A DNA stretch of 17,847 nt from Cladosporium sp. IMV 00045 (GCA_001931905.2 MSJI02000374.1:1-17847), one strand, 5' to 3'; positions 9,029-17,847 are shown, numbered from the stretch's first letter. Numbers and translations: made by a program. Notes: a model not told the origin generated them from the letters alone.

Positions 9029-9046
9029 AAGTCGCGCGCGCGACTT
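9029..9046. repeat. Perfect 18-bp GC-rich palindrome
   Basis: AAGTCGCGCGCGCGACTT is identical to its reverse complement. It lies about 190 bp before the Orc3 start and 250 bp before the Cps1 start. It could be a dimeric factor site, or an alternating CG tract able to adopt Z-form. The palindrome is certain; the function is not. Confidence 0.85.
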
Positions 9047-9127
9047 CCGTTTTGGTGCAAGGAGAATGAAGCATTGCAGATGGAAGAGCCGGATCACATT
9101 TACTACCACTACCACCGCACAACTGAT

Positions 9128-9137
9128 TTGACGTCAA
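9128..9137. promoter_or_regulatory. CRE/ATF-type site TTGACGTCAA
   Basis: Ten-base palindrome containing the full TGACGTCA consensus of bZIP factors of the ATF/CREB class, about 100 bp upstream of the Orc3 ATG. Context supports a promoter element; the bound factor is unknown. Confidence 0.4.
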
Positions 9138-9237
9138 GTCCATAGTAAAATTGAGAGCCTTATCTTTCTTTCAAGTCCTGCAAGAAAAACGCACCTAGAC
9201 AGCATTCTGCAGGCCCCTGGCTTTAGATACTTTAAGG

Positions 9238-11281
9238 ATGGAGTACGAGAGGTGCTACGTCTTTCAACCAGAGAATGCTAGACCTGTCAAAAAGCGCAAG
9301 ACGGAAAATGAAGGACTGCACGCATCCTGGACATTACGCAAGAAGGCCTACCAAAAAGCCTGGGAAGCTCAGCACTCTCGCATTGAGGTGAGTGCCAATT
9401 ACTATACTCATCTCAAGGCACATATATTGACAGGTTCAGGAAACTCTTGCAAGCATACATGCGCAAACCCTAGATGAAATAACAGCTTATCTGGACGAAA
9501 AAGCACAAACACCCTCGAGTTCTCACATCCCTACTGGCATCATCCTGAGCGGTCCTGGCTCGGCATCCTCAAATTCACTTTCCCGCCGAGTCGCCAACTC
9601 CGTGCAGGAACAGAAGCGACGACTTCATGTGTCTCTTGACTCGGGATCGTCGCCCCATTTGAAGGCTGTGTTGAAAGTGCTTATCCAGAAAGCCACGGCT
9701 AGCACTGCAGAGGAAGACGAAGACGATGAGCTCACCACTACCACTCGTAAAGGACCTCGTCTGCTCAATTACGACCTCCAGATCTTGTACGAATACGTAC
9801 GAGACCGCAAGATCGAGCAGGTCGTCGTGTCCTTTACAGACACCGAAGCGTTAGGAAGCAACCTTCTGTCTGAACTAGTCGAGCTGATACACAGCTGGCT
9901 CGACCGCATACCGTTTGTCTGCTTGTTCAATGTGGCCACTTCGGTAGACTTCTTACAACAACGGCTATCTCGAGGTGCTGTACGCTGCCTGGACGGTCAA
10001 CTTTTCGATGCTGCGCCTTCTTCGGCAGAGACCCAACTCGTCTTCTCAGCAATAACTCACCCCGACTCACGACTATGGGTCGGCCCTACTCTACTTTCTT
10101 CTGCATTCGAACGACAAAGCGACTACATTCAAAGTATCGACGAGTTGGTCGATATTGTGGAGTATGCCTACATGTCTTGCTACTATGCAAACGCGCTCAG
10201 TATCTTCCTGGATTCCACCGTCAAGATGGCAGACATCCCTGGCGATCACTTCCAGGCCCTTCGAAATCTGAATTCTTTCCAAACACATGTTCAGACATAC
10301 CTGGAGGATGGTAACATTGAGAAAGTCCGAGCTCTACTTGATTCTGACGACGAGGTATTTTCGGAAGTGAAGGAGCAAATACAAGCTGGGAAGGATTCAC
10401 TTTGCAGTCTAATGACGGCTCTAGACGTCGTACGGACAATCCAAGAGATACTGCCAAACACGACTACATCTGTCAAGTCTACGCTGTTCATTCAAGCGAT
10501 GTCTTGCAAGCTGCGCAATTCTGCCATGCTGAGGACACTACTTCTGTCAGTTCGCAAGGCACAATCAGATGTCGCAGCTGCAGTGATGGAAGCTGTTTGC
10601 ACAGTAGACATCGCCGAGACCACGAAAGCGGAGGTTTTTTCTCTGAAAGAGCAGCTGATTGCTCTGGTCAACGACACCACAGGAAAAGGCCAGCCACTAC
10701 GCAGCGAGGATGACATCGGAAGCTCCACAGTAAGGACCACCGTCGTCGCGCAGAAGGTCCATCTCAGCAAACAGAAGTCCCAGCTATCAAAGCAAGACGC
10801 CGCGTACACCGAGATCCTGCGCAAATTTACGGACATGCTGGAAGAGTACTTCAACGAAACTCTAATCAACCCGCAAGAACTGCCGTTCCACGAGATCTTC
10901 ATCTACGACCTGAAATCCCCTCACAGAGAAGTCTTCACGCCCCGTCCGCGCCACGCGGTGGAGCGCGCGCTCGCATCGCCGCACGACTACTTGGACTGCG
11001 ATTGCTGTGCGCCGGAGACGAACGAGGGCGCAGAGGCCACGCTTGCGTCAACGCAACCCGCCACGGCCGTGTTGTACCAGCTTTATCTAGAGTCAGGGAA
11101 CTTGATCAACGTGAGCGACCTGTGGCAAGCTTTCCAGGCGGTGATGGGAGGAGAGAAGGAGGATGAGGAGCTCATGGCTCTCTTCCAGCGAGCACTCGCC
11201 GAATTGCGCTATCTGGGGCTTGTCAAGAGTACGCGGAAGCGAGCTGATCATGTGGCTAAGGTTGCCTGGAGGGGGTTGTAG
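9238..11281 (+). CDS. ORC3: Origin recognition complex subunit 3
   Basis: Part of the six-subunit complex that marks replication origins and loads MCM in the nucleus. Exon 1 is 9238-9387 (50 codons) and exon 2 is 9434-11281, giving 665 aa. The 46-nt intron starts GTGAGT and ends GACAG; a second AG six bases on (9439) would remove two residues (VQ). Exon 1 holds ARPVKKRK, a possible nuclear signal. Residues 84-101 (TGIILSGPGSASSNSL...) sit where AAA+ relatives have a P-loop but lack a proper Walker A, as expected for Orc3. An acidic loop (EEDEDDE, about 142-149) precedes the core. The family blocks are FNVATSVDFLQQRLS (215-229), PFHEIFIYD before the C-terminal part, and a winged-helix end with LYQLYLESGNLINVSDLWQAF and ALAELRYLGLVKSTRKRADHVAK. 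The stop is only 71 bp from that of the convergent copper transporter. Confidence 0.93.
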
Positions 11282-11352
11282 ATGAATTTTACAGTTATGT
11301 TCCTAATCGGAAGAGTCCATGCGGCCGTTACTTGACATGTGTGTCCAAAGAA

Positions 11353-12115
11353 TCAGTGGCAAGCAGCGCTCTTGGTAGCACTAGAGCCGCCGAACAACAA
11401 GTAGCCAACGAAAGCGCCAACGCCGACCGCCAGCATGATCCAACCGTTGTAAGTCATGAACAGAAGCCTTTTGCACTATTGTTAGCTCGAACTCGCCGTA
11501 CGCTGTGGCGGGGGGAAATAAAACAACTCACATGATGAAGAAAGAATAAAACACCTGCAACCCATACAGCGCCGCCTTAACAGTCTTCCCCTTCTTCTCC
11601 TCTGCGGCGGCAGAGTTCCCTGTTCGCAGGAGTGAGTTACGTTCGGCATCACCGTCATCAGCGACTTTAATCGCGCGTGCAAAGAACGAATGGTAAGTAA
11701 GGCAATTAAAAAACTTGTTCTCTTAACGCCAAACGTTTCCCGTCCAGTCCTACTCCAAGTGGGGCGGTGAGTACGTACGAGTTGCGTTCTTCGTCCTCTC
11801 AGCCAGCCGGTCTTCGTAGCGCCGCGACAGCTCGCGGATCGCTTCGTACCCGGCCGTCAGGGCAATGACGCCCAGGAGCGAGACGATCAGGGAGAAGGTG
11901 CCGGTTACGCGCCAGCTGGGGAAGACGATGCAGAGGTTCGTCGTGTCCCAGGTGAAGAGCATCTGGTAAGAATTTATTTGGTCAGGGGGGACTTTGAGAA
12001 TTGGTAGAGGAGGGAGAGAGAGGCATACGTTCATGGAGCACATGGGCTGGTCGTGGCCCATGTCGCCGTGGTCCATGTGGCTGTGGTCCATGCCGGCGTG
12101 GTGGGCGTGGTCCAT
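11353..12115 (-). CDS. Ctr-family copper transporter
   Basis: Trimeric Cu(I) importer or vacuolar exporter with three TM helices. Four exons, 12115-12029, 11962-11779, 11619-11532 and 11467-11353, give 157 aa. The introns are 66, 159 and 64 nt; the first and third have CTGAC and CTAAC branch points, the middle one has none clear. The N-terminus (1-29) has seven His and six Met with repeated MDH units and an MCSM copper motif. TM1 spans about 48-68. A hydrophilic loop with EEKKGK (97-102) follows. TM2 carries the family MxxxM motif as MLLFM (120-124); intron 3 falls inside the codon of M120. TM3 has the GxxxG packing motif GAFVG (137-141). The protein ends in Cys-His, a likely copper-binding tail. 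Length and layout suit the Ctr2-type low-affinity group, but plasma-membrane Ctr cannot be excluded. Confidence 0.9.
12047..12091 (-). repeat. Three 15-bp coding repeats in the Ctr N-terminus
   Basis: Three consecutive five-codon units translate as MDHSH, MDHGD and MGHDQ, each beginning with Met and having His third. They build the metal-binding N-terminal tail of the copper transporter. The nucleotide repeat is diverged, but the 15-bp period is clear. Confidence 0.65.
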
Positions 12116-12558
12116 GATGGGTTGTGGTGTGTGAAGAGGGGTTAAGAGGTGAGGGGATAATTGATATTTTTGTTTGGTTGCTTTCTGTGTTTTGTCCAAA
12201 GAAGCAATCGTAAGGGCGGTGATAACATCTCAACGTATAGCTCCACTCGCGTGACCGCTAATTGCGGGGGCAGCCGCTCCGGTTTCTGTTCTCAGAACGG
12301 CACACAATTGTCTTTCTCTAGCCATCATTGATGTCGGTATATTTCGGTTTACAAGAAGAATTTACGATTCAAACTTAGGCAAATGATACATAGACACTAT
12401 ATGCAATTAGTACTACTACTGATTAGCTTCTACTATCACAGTCTGCACCAAATTCCGAGACAGTCAACCTCCATTACTCCCCACCAAGAATTACGAAATG
12501 GTAGGGAGGTATCAGTACTACCAGACCCCAAATTCAACATCCTCTTGACAGAGACAGC
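12116..12558. other. Intergenic region between Ctr and carboxylesterase genes
   Basis: Both neighbours are on the minus strand, so these 443 bp hold the esterase 3' UTR and the Ctr promoter. I looked for a copper-response element of the Mac1/Cuf1 type and found none convincing. CCGC-TAATT-GCGG at 12255-12267 is a small dyad that could suit a Zn2Cys6 factor. No gene is supported. Confidence 0.5.
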
Positions 12559-14437
12559 TTAGAACTGCAACTGCTCAACAATCTCCGGAGAGTTGATAAA
12601 AGCACATCTCTCCTCAAGTCTTTGACGGCCGATAGCAGAGCTTCCATCAAGCGCGTGAAGACCCTCTTCATCGCTACCAATCACATAGACACGAGTCTCG
12701 TTGGCGCGATCGAATACAGGCTCCCATCCTTCGAGAGTGCCGCCGTTTTCGAGAGATGGGAAACCTTCAGACGCAAATGCCGACCAGCTTCGCGTTTCCC
12801 GAATGGCGAGCTTCTCGTCAGAGGTTGTGGGGTTGTAGGTGTAGTTGTTGACTGTGGTCATCGTTAGCTCTGATTTCTTGTGAGGTAAATCAGGCCGCTG
12901 CTTACCATCATAGTGCGAAAGATTGTTGAACACATAGGCGAATTCAGAAGTATGCACGACACCCAGGCCAGGCAAGCCGAGCGATTCCAGTGGACCATCG
13001 ACAATAGTCTGATTCTGGTCGTACAAAAACACCGTTTCACCTTTGCTAGTCAAAGCCTTCGCATATAGTAGCGGCTCGCAGACCATGAGGATATCGCGCA
13101 ATATCCGAGCAGAGCGGAAAAATTCTGCACTGAGATTGGCCGTTGGGTTGGCCGAGAACTCTCCAACAGGATATAGATCGAGCAATTTCTGCAGATTCGC
13201 GTCTGACATGGCAGGCGCATAGTCTCGGAAGAACTTCGTGGTGTCGTTGTTTGTCTTGATGATGATATCAGTAAAGGGCGAAGTGTCGTTTTCGGTCCAG
13301 CCTATGATGGTTGGTATAGATGCGAAACGGCCGTCGTGGAGGAGCTGGGAGGGCGCAGCAGGCAAGAAGTCGCCGTCTACCACAGGCAACCACTCGTCGC
13401 CGATGTTGGCAGATTCGCCCGCAGTCTCGGTCTGGAGTTGCACCAGTTTCTTCGGGCTCAATGATCGTAGACAATCAATGGCAGCATAAGAGTCCGCGGA
13501 AGTTGAGTTGCAGTCCGAAGCATTCAATAATCTTCCCATAGCATTGTCTGTGAATTCACCTGTGAGACCAGGCTCTAACGCTTGAGACTGGCAAATGGCT
13601 TTTTGAAATGGAACGGGCTTTTCGGCGCCGTACGCCATGATTTGCAAGCCTACTGAAAGACCTAGAAAGTGAGTTAGCATTGCCATTGACGGTTTTCATC
13701 TATGATCGACGATACATACCACCTGAAGATTGCCCATGGATGGTGATGTTCTCAGGATCACCTCCGAACGCCGCAATATTATCCTTCACCCATTCGAGGG
13801 CCAGTCGTTGATCTCTGAGCGCCGCATTGTGTTTGGACAGAGCGCTGGACTTTGCAAAACCAAAGATACCGAGACGATAGTTGAGACTGACGTGAATGAC
13901 TGGCGTGCCGCTGTTCACAGATTCAACGATCAAACCTCCCGGCTGAGTGGTCAAATCGTCTTTGGAGCCAACAAGAAAACTGCCGCCTAAATATGCGTTA
14001 GTTTCAGATCCGAGTGGCGTAAACGCGACTTGCTTACCATGGATGAACACCATAACCGGCAAGCGGTCATCTTTGCAAGTACCGTTCGGCCGATTGACAT
14101 TCAGGCTGAGGCAATCCTCCGAAGTGTTGCTTGGTATGGTGAGATACAACGGCAGGAAGCTCTCGCCCACACCAGAGTCTTGGGGACATGCTGGCCCAGG
14201 AGAGGTGGCTTGGATAGAAGAGCCAGCAGTCGGTGTGTACGGCTTTGGTGGCTCGAAGCGATTACTCCCGGAGGTATCATGTGCGTACTTGATACCAAGA
14301 AACGCCTCTACATCGTCCTTGTAAGTGCCGTGGTAAGTCACACGGTTGGCGACCTCGACCGTCGTGCCGGTGTGATTAGTAGCTCTGGCGCTGACTCCAA
14401 TGGTTAAGAGGAACCCTAGCGCCAAGTGGTGCAGCAT
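12559..14437 (-). CDS. Secreted type-B carboxylesterase/lipase (alpha/beta hydrolase, PF00135)
   Basis: Extracellular esterase of unknown substrate. Exons 14437-14038, 13986-13720, 13661-12906 and 12851-12559 give 571 aa, usual for the family. The introns (51, 58 and 54 nt) start GTAAGC, GTATGT and GTAAGC, and all have CTAAC. Residues 1-17 are a hydrophobic signal peptide (LALGFLLTIGVSA core). EDCLSLNV (107-114) is a family signature. The oxyanion hole is HGGS (133-136), restored only after splicing intron 1. The nucleophile is S220 in GQSSG, split from its following Gly by intron 2. The acid position is D348 (GWTENDTSPF), where many relatives have Glu. The His is H459 in GVVHTSEF. More than ten NxS/T sequons fit a glycosylated secreted protein. 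Introns 1 and 3 are stop-free multiples of three, so unspliced models would read through. Confidence 0.92.
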
Positions 14438-15258
14438 CTTGGTCCGTAGATTGCTTTTTTACCCCGTACTTCTTGGTGCCGTATCTTCGGCCCACCCACT
14501 AGTCACTCTCGATTGCAAGGGTATCGAGAATGCTGGAATGCGGCTGTGGTGGCTGATGAACGCGGCGTCTGTCGGAGCTATCGACGAGATGAAGTCGCTT
14601 ACCTTGTCGCGTGGGGGCAAAAAACCCCGTCTCCGCATCTGCCTTGCAGATCATGGTATGTTTTGGGAATGCTGAAGCTCCAGTCGTTGCGTCTTCCTTC
14701 GCTGTATCTTGCTCTCATACTTTGACACTGCATATGTACAATCTGCGGCAAATCGCTTCTGCAACTGCCGTGTCATGATCGTTTGTGAAGGAACGAATAT
14801 ACCAATGCATGGTTTGCCGGAAAGGTGTTGCTGCTCCTTCTGGTCACGGTCCGCGGTCCGCAAGAGCAGCGCTGTCCGTCTCCTAGCTCAAGCGAAACAG
14901 TTGAGGCACAGAAAATTGGATACCTTGGGGCCATGCCTATAGGAGGTACCAAGAGATCTTCTCCATCAGGATGATGCTCTCAACATCCAATGCGAGGTCT
15001 TGAAACATGCAAGGACCTTCGACTAGGTCGAACAATTTGGCCGAGGTTCGTATTGGCAGCTCACCGAGAGCGGCCTCTGGCTTTGAAGGTCTAGTTCCCC
15101 GGTAAAGTTCTCCAAAGTTCCTCAACCACGCTAAAGTACCAAGCGAACAACAGCCTACAACAACGCATCGTATGCAAACTTATCACGACAGCGAGGCACT
15201 ACAACCACCATTCGAGCTCGCGTCGAAAGTAACAATATGTTTTCTGTCTAGCTTTCAC

Positions 15259-15312
15259 CACGTGCGCCTCACAAGGGTCAACGTGTCAAGCATGACCTGC
15301 ATGATCATGCAG
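15259..15312. promoter_or_regulatory. Cluster of dyad-symmetric sites upstream of the ACS permease
   Basis: Three symmetric elements lie within 54 bp: CACGTG (15259-15264), inverted GGTCA-N12-TGACC (15276-15297) and the perfect 16-bp palindrome CTGCATGATCATGCAG (15297-15312). They are 390-440 bp before the permease ATG and about 820 bp from the esterase ATG. The clustering suggests a regulatory module, but no factor can be named. Confidence 0.35.
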
Positions 15313-15631
15313 AGCCAAGCGTTCAGGACTCCACTATAGCGAGTCTGGGAGACTCTCACAGGCGAAGGCCAAGCCATTAGAGCAGCCATGGCGGCGCCAG
15401 AAATATACAGACCAAGACGCGGTAGTTCGTGCACGGGCGAAGTTCAGCCTGATAACAGGGAGGCCTTCAAGAAAACTGTACACCCATCTCTGTTGCCGTT
15501 CGCACTTGCCGATTTTCTGCTTTCTTCATCTCTATCCTCATCCTCGGGCCTTCGGTTGACAATCGCCATTCTACCCCATATCGAAGGCGAAGAATCTGGG
15601 GTCTCCGCACGATCTGAACCCTGGAGTCGTT

Positions 15632-15637
15632 TATATA
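15632..15637 (+). promoter_or_regulatory. TATA box of the ACS permease
   Basis: TATATA in TTTATATAGGG context, 64 bp before the ATG at 15701, the usual spacing for a fungal TATA with a short leader. A start site downstream of it would exclude the long upstream open frame beginning at 15388. Confidence 0.5.
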
Positions 15638-15700
15638 GGGCGCTCTCGATTCGCTCGCTAACGGCGACCCGTGCGACCTTCCAGAAATCGGAAGCCCAAC

Positions 15701-17375
15701 ATGGACTCCGCATTGAAGAAGAACGATTTTTCCGACCCCCAGCAGCATGAGATCGACTCTGCTTCGCCTTCTACAAGTGACAAGCAAGAGTTCGAAGGCG
15801 GCAATGCAGACTTGACTTGGAGCGACGATGAGGAAAAAAAGATCCGAAGGAAGCTTGACTTCCGTCTCGTTCCTATCGTCACTATACTCTATCTGCTATG
15901 CTTCCTCGACCGCGCAAACATTGGTGAGTAGATACAATCGTTATTGAAGAGTTTTAATGGATTGCTGACAATCTTATAGGAAATGCAAGAATCCAGGGAA
16001 TGCAAGAAGAGCTCGAACTTACTGGTTACCGATTCAACTGGGCATTGACCATCTTTTACTTCACTTACATCGCGTTCGTCTAAACGAGTTCAGATTTGTC
16101 GTTCCAAAGCTAACATCACATCAGCGTCGAAGTTCCCAGCAACATCATCCTCAAGGCAGTCGGCCCAAGATTCTGGCTCCCATTCCTGGTCTTCGCATTC
16201 GGTTTGGTCTCGCTTTGCACGGCGTTCGTCAAGAATTGGCAGGGACTCTATGCCGCACGAGCAATCCTTGGTCTTGCTGAGGGTGGCACTATGCCGGGTA
16301 TCGCTTTCTTCCTGTCTTGCTTCTACAAGAGAGGCGAGCTGCTCTTCCGCATTGGAATCTTCGTTTCGGCCAGTTCGTTGGCCGGTGCGTTCGGAGGTCT
16401 GTTGGCTGCAGGTCTCACGCAGATCCCTGCGTTCGGTATTGCCGCCATGAGACTGCACACCTGGCGTCACATCTTTTTCTTCGAAGGCCTTTTCACTTGC
16501 CTTGTCGGTCTTGCCGCTCCCATCTTCATGCAGACACATCCCGAACACTGCAAGTTCCTTACTCCTCGCGAGCAGCAGATTGCTGCCGAGCGCTTGTACC
16601 GCGAGCACCGCACCAACGTCCACGAGAAGGTCAAGGTACACCACATCAAGCGTGCGATCTTCAACGTCAACAACACGGTCTGCGCGTTTGGCTTCTTCGC
16701 AGTCAACGTCACAGTCCAGTCTTTCTCGCTCTTCCTGCCGACTCTGCTGCGCGATATGGGTCACACCAGAATCAACGCGCAATTGTACAGTGTTGCGCCT
16801 TACTGCGTTGCCTGCATTCTTTCCATTGCAGTGGCGTTCGCCAGTGACCGGACCAGGCTGCGCGGAGTTTACCTCGCAACCTTCCCTCTTCTCTGCATTA
16901 TCGGCTTTTCAATTCTACGATCGGTCGACAACGCGAACATCAAGTACATGGCCGTCTTTTTCTCTGCTGCGGGTGCTTTCCCCGGCGGTCCAGGTTTCCT
17001 CAGTTGGGGTCTGAACAATGCTGCCGGACCGTCAGTCCGCGCAGTAGCGGGTGGCTACATTGTCAGTATCGGTAGTTTCGGCGCCATCGTTGCCACGTAA
17101 GTATTTCCCATCAGCATTCGATCAAGATTCAAAACTAACACTCACGCAGTTGGACGTACATGTCGACCGACGCACCGGACTACCCCATCGGCCACACGAT
17201 CAACTTGGTGGCTCAAATTTGCGTAGCACTGCTCGCCATTTTCGGCATTCTCTACGTCGTCCGCGAGAACAAGGTCAGGGCGAGAGGAAAGCGTGACCAC
17301 AGGCTGGACGGACTGGATGAGATGGAACAGAGGGAACTTGGCTACCGCCACCCGAGTTTCAGATACATTCCATAG
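15701..17375 (+). CDS. MFS permease, anion:cation symporter family (Dal5/Tna1-like)
   Basis: Predicted plasma-membrane importer of an organic anion or vitamin (allantoate, nicotinate, pantothenate and similar in known members); the substrate is unresolved. Exons 15701-15923, 15980-16073, 16125-17096 and 17150-17375 give 504 aa. The introns (56, 51 and 53 nt) all have CTRAC branch points; intron 2 has an unusual GTTCGT donor but is the only choice that gives IAVEVPSN in frame. The N-terminus (1-48) is hydrophilic and acidic. RRKLDFRLVPIVTILYLLCFLDRANIGNARI opens TM1 in the standard ACS way. LTGYRFNWALTIFYFTYIAVEVPSN is the next family block. ARAILGLAEGGTMPG carries the TM4 signature, and WRHIFFFEG follows a loop. 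HPEHCKFLTPREQQIAAERLYREH is the central loop. The short tail ends GYRHPSFRYIP. ATG 15701 is the first ATG in its frame. Confidence 0.92.
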
Positions 17376-17847
17376 ATGCGCCCGGCGTGGTTTCGACCGT
17401 TTTTGAGATCTTGCCTGATCGCGCGATCGCAGCTGCATTGCATTGTGATATGCTGTGCTGGCGATGTCGGCGGCGTGGTAACGAGCTAATTCAACATCTT
17501 CTGCTTCTCAGAGAAAGCCTAATAATTTATTCGTTCAACCAAACCCTATGCTCCTCGACTCCCATTGTTGAATAGTGAGGTGTTGCCCAATTCTCCGCAT
17601 ATCCTCTAGCTCCCATCCCCAAGCGGTAGCAGGAAACTCGCACTGACGATTCCATGCGACTTGTTGAGTCGACAAACGTTGACAGCATTGTGGTTTGCGA
17701 AAGTATGCCGCACCAGAATACTTGCGGGAATCCTTCTGCAAATGCGAGATCGTAGCAGTAGGTAGGATTTGGTTCATGAAGTACTTTGTCGTGGGTCTCG
17801 TATTATGATTTTTTTTTTTTTTTTTTTGAGTCGCTTCGATCATGAGA
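17376..17847. other. 3' flank of the ACS permease to the window edge
   Basis: Probable 3' UTR and intergenic DNA. A minus-strand open frame (17535-17843, 102 codons) encodes a Lys run from the poly-T tract and no recognisable domain, so it is not called. Nothing else is supportable. Confidence 0.5.
17809..17827 (+). repeat. T19 homopolymer
   Basis: Uninterrupted run of 19 T, 20 bases before the window end. It could be a simple length-variable tract or, read on the other strand, the A-tail scar of an inserted cDNA; no such insertion is recognisable beside it. Confidence 0.8.

Larger units (their letters stand above)
8781..9237. other. Shared divergent promoter region of Cps1 and Orc3 genes
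   Basis: This 457-bp gap drives two divergent genes. It holds paired GATA sites near the Cps1 side, a TCACGTGA E-box, an 18-bp GC-rich palindrome and a TGACGTCA CRE-type site, each listed separately. ACGCG pentamers (MCB core) occur at 8866-8870 and, reversed, at 9022-9026; neither is a full ACGCGT. A minus-strand open frame 8814-9143 shows no domain and is not called. Confidence 0.55.
14438..15700. other. Long divergent promoter region between esterase and ACS permease
   Basis: This 1.26-kb gap is the longest without a gene. Open frames in it (14513-14725 and 15388-15750 on plus, 14937-15125 on minus) show no domain. It holds tandem GGTCCGC at about 14846-14859, which contains CGGTCCG twice (half-sites usable by Zn2Cys6 factors), a GATA site (TGATAAG on minus, 15179-15185), the dyad cluster at 15259-15312, a TGATAA at 15450-15455, and a TATA box at 15632-15637 for the permease. 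Confidence 0.5.

Noticed and set aside
8814..9143. 109-codon minus-strand open frame upstream of the Cps1-like gene, considered as an extra 5' exon
   Set aside because: A possible donor (GTAGGT near 8840) exists, but no branch point or clear acceptor before the ATG at 8780, and the intronless model already has a complete N-terminus with membrane anchor.
14613..14651. Small hairpins (GGGG-CAAAAAA-CCCC and ATCTGC-CTT-GCAGAT)
   Set aside because: Short stems expected by chance in 1.2 kb; no conserved RNA context.
15388..15750. 120-codon plus-strand open frame that overlaps the ACS permease start out of frame
   Set aside because: Good ATG context but no domain, and the TATA box at 15632 implies transcription starts downstream of its ATG. 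Could only matter as an upstream open frame on a longer transcript.
742..17375. Idea of a secondary metabolite cluster (monooxygenase, esterase, two MFS transporters)
   Set aside because: No backbone enzyme (PKS, NRPS, terpene cyclase), no pathway regulator, and housekeeping Imp1, Orc3 and Cps1 genes are interspersed.
17535..17843. 102-codon minus-strand open frame at the right edge
   Set aside because: Begins with a Lys run translated from the homopolymer and has no domain or conserved-looking pattern.

Overview
The window looks like chromosomal DNA of a filamentous ascomycete (Pezizomycotina). Protein genes are broken by very short introns: I model 13, of 46-159 nt. Eleven of them carry a CTAAC or CTGAC branch point 11-19 nt before the acceptor AG. 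Coding GC is moderate to high. The families are typical of such fungi: DHA1 and ACS/Dal5-type major facilitator transporters, a carboxypeptidase S-type M20 peptidase, a type-B carboxylesterase and a Ctr copper transporter. A Dothideomycete is a guess from style only. No sequence search was possible.

Layout, left to right: DHA1-type MFS drug/polyamine-type transporter (+, 742-2276, 2 exons); DUF4112 membrane protein (-, 2853-3741, 2 exons); mitochondrial inner membrane protease subunit 1, Imp1 (+, 4458-5179, 2 exons); FAD-dependent monooxygenase (+, 5588-6841, no intron); Cps1-like Gly-X carboxypeptidase (-, 7047-8780, no intron); origin recognition complex subunit 3, Orc3 (+, 9238-11281, 2 exons); Ctr copper transporter (-, 11353-12115, 4 exons); secreted type-B carboxylesterase (-, 12559-14437, 4 exons); ACS-family MFS permease of the Dal5/Tna1 type (+, 15701-17375, 4 exons). 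The Ctr gene was assembled across three introns from separate reading frames.

The genes are not an obvious functional cluster. Two housekeeping genes (Imp1 for mitochondrial protein maturation, Orc3 for DNA replication) sit among nutrient and stress transporters, hydrolases and an oxidoreductase. DUF4112/Imp1 and Cps1/Orc3 are divergent pairs sharing intergenic promoters. FMO/Cps1 and Orc3/Ctr are convergent pairs with short gaps (205 and 71 bp). I saw no transposon, CRISPR array, rRNA, convincing tRNA or biosynthetic gene cluster.

I found no clear new biological system. The best leads are: sharp within-gene reversals of C/G skew in four genes (C-rich body, G-rich 3' end on the coding strand); two stop-free introns of length 3n in the esterase, one interrupting its oxyanion-hole motif; and perfect palindromes or dyads in three intergenic regions.
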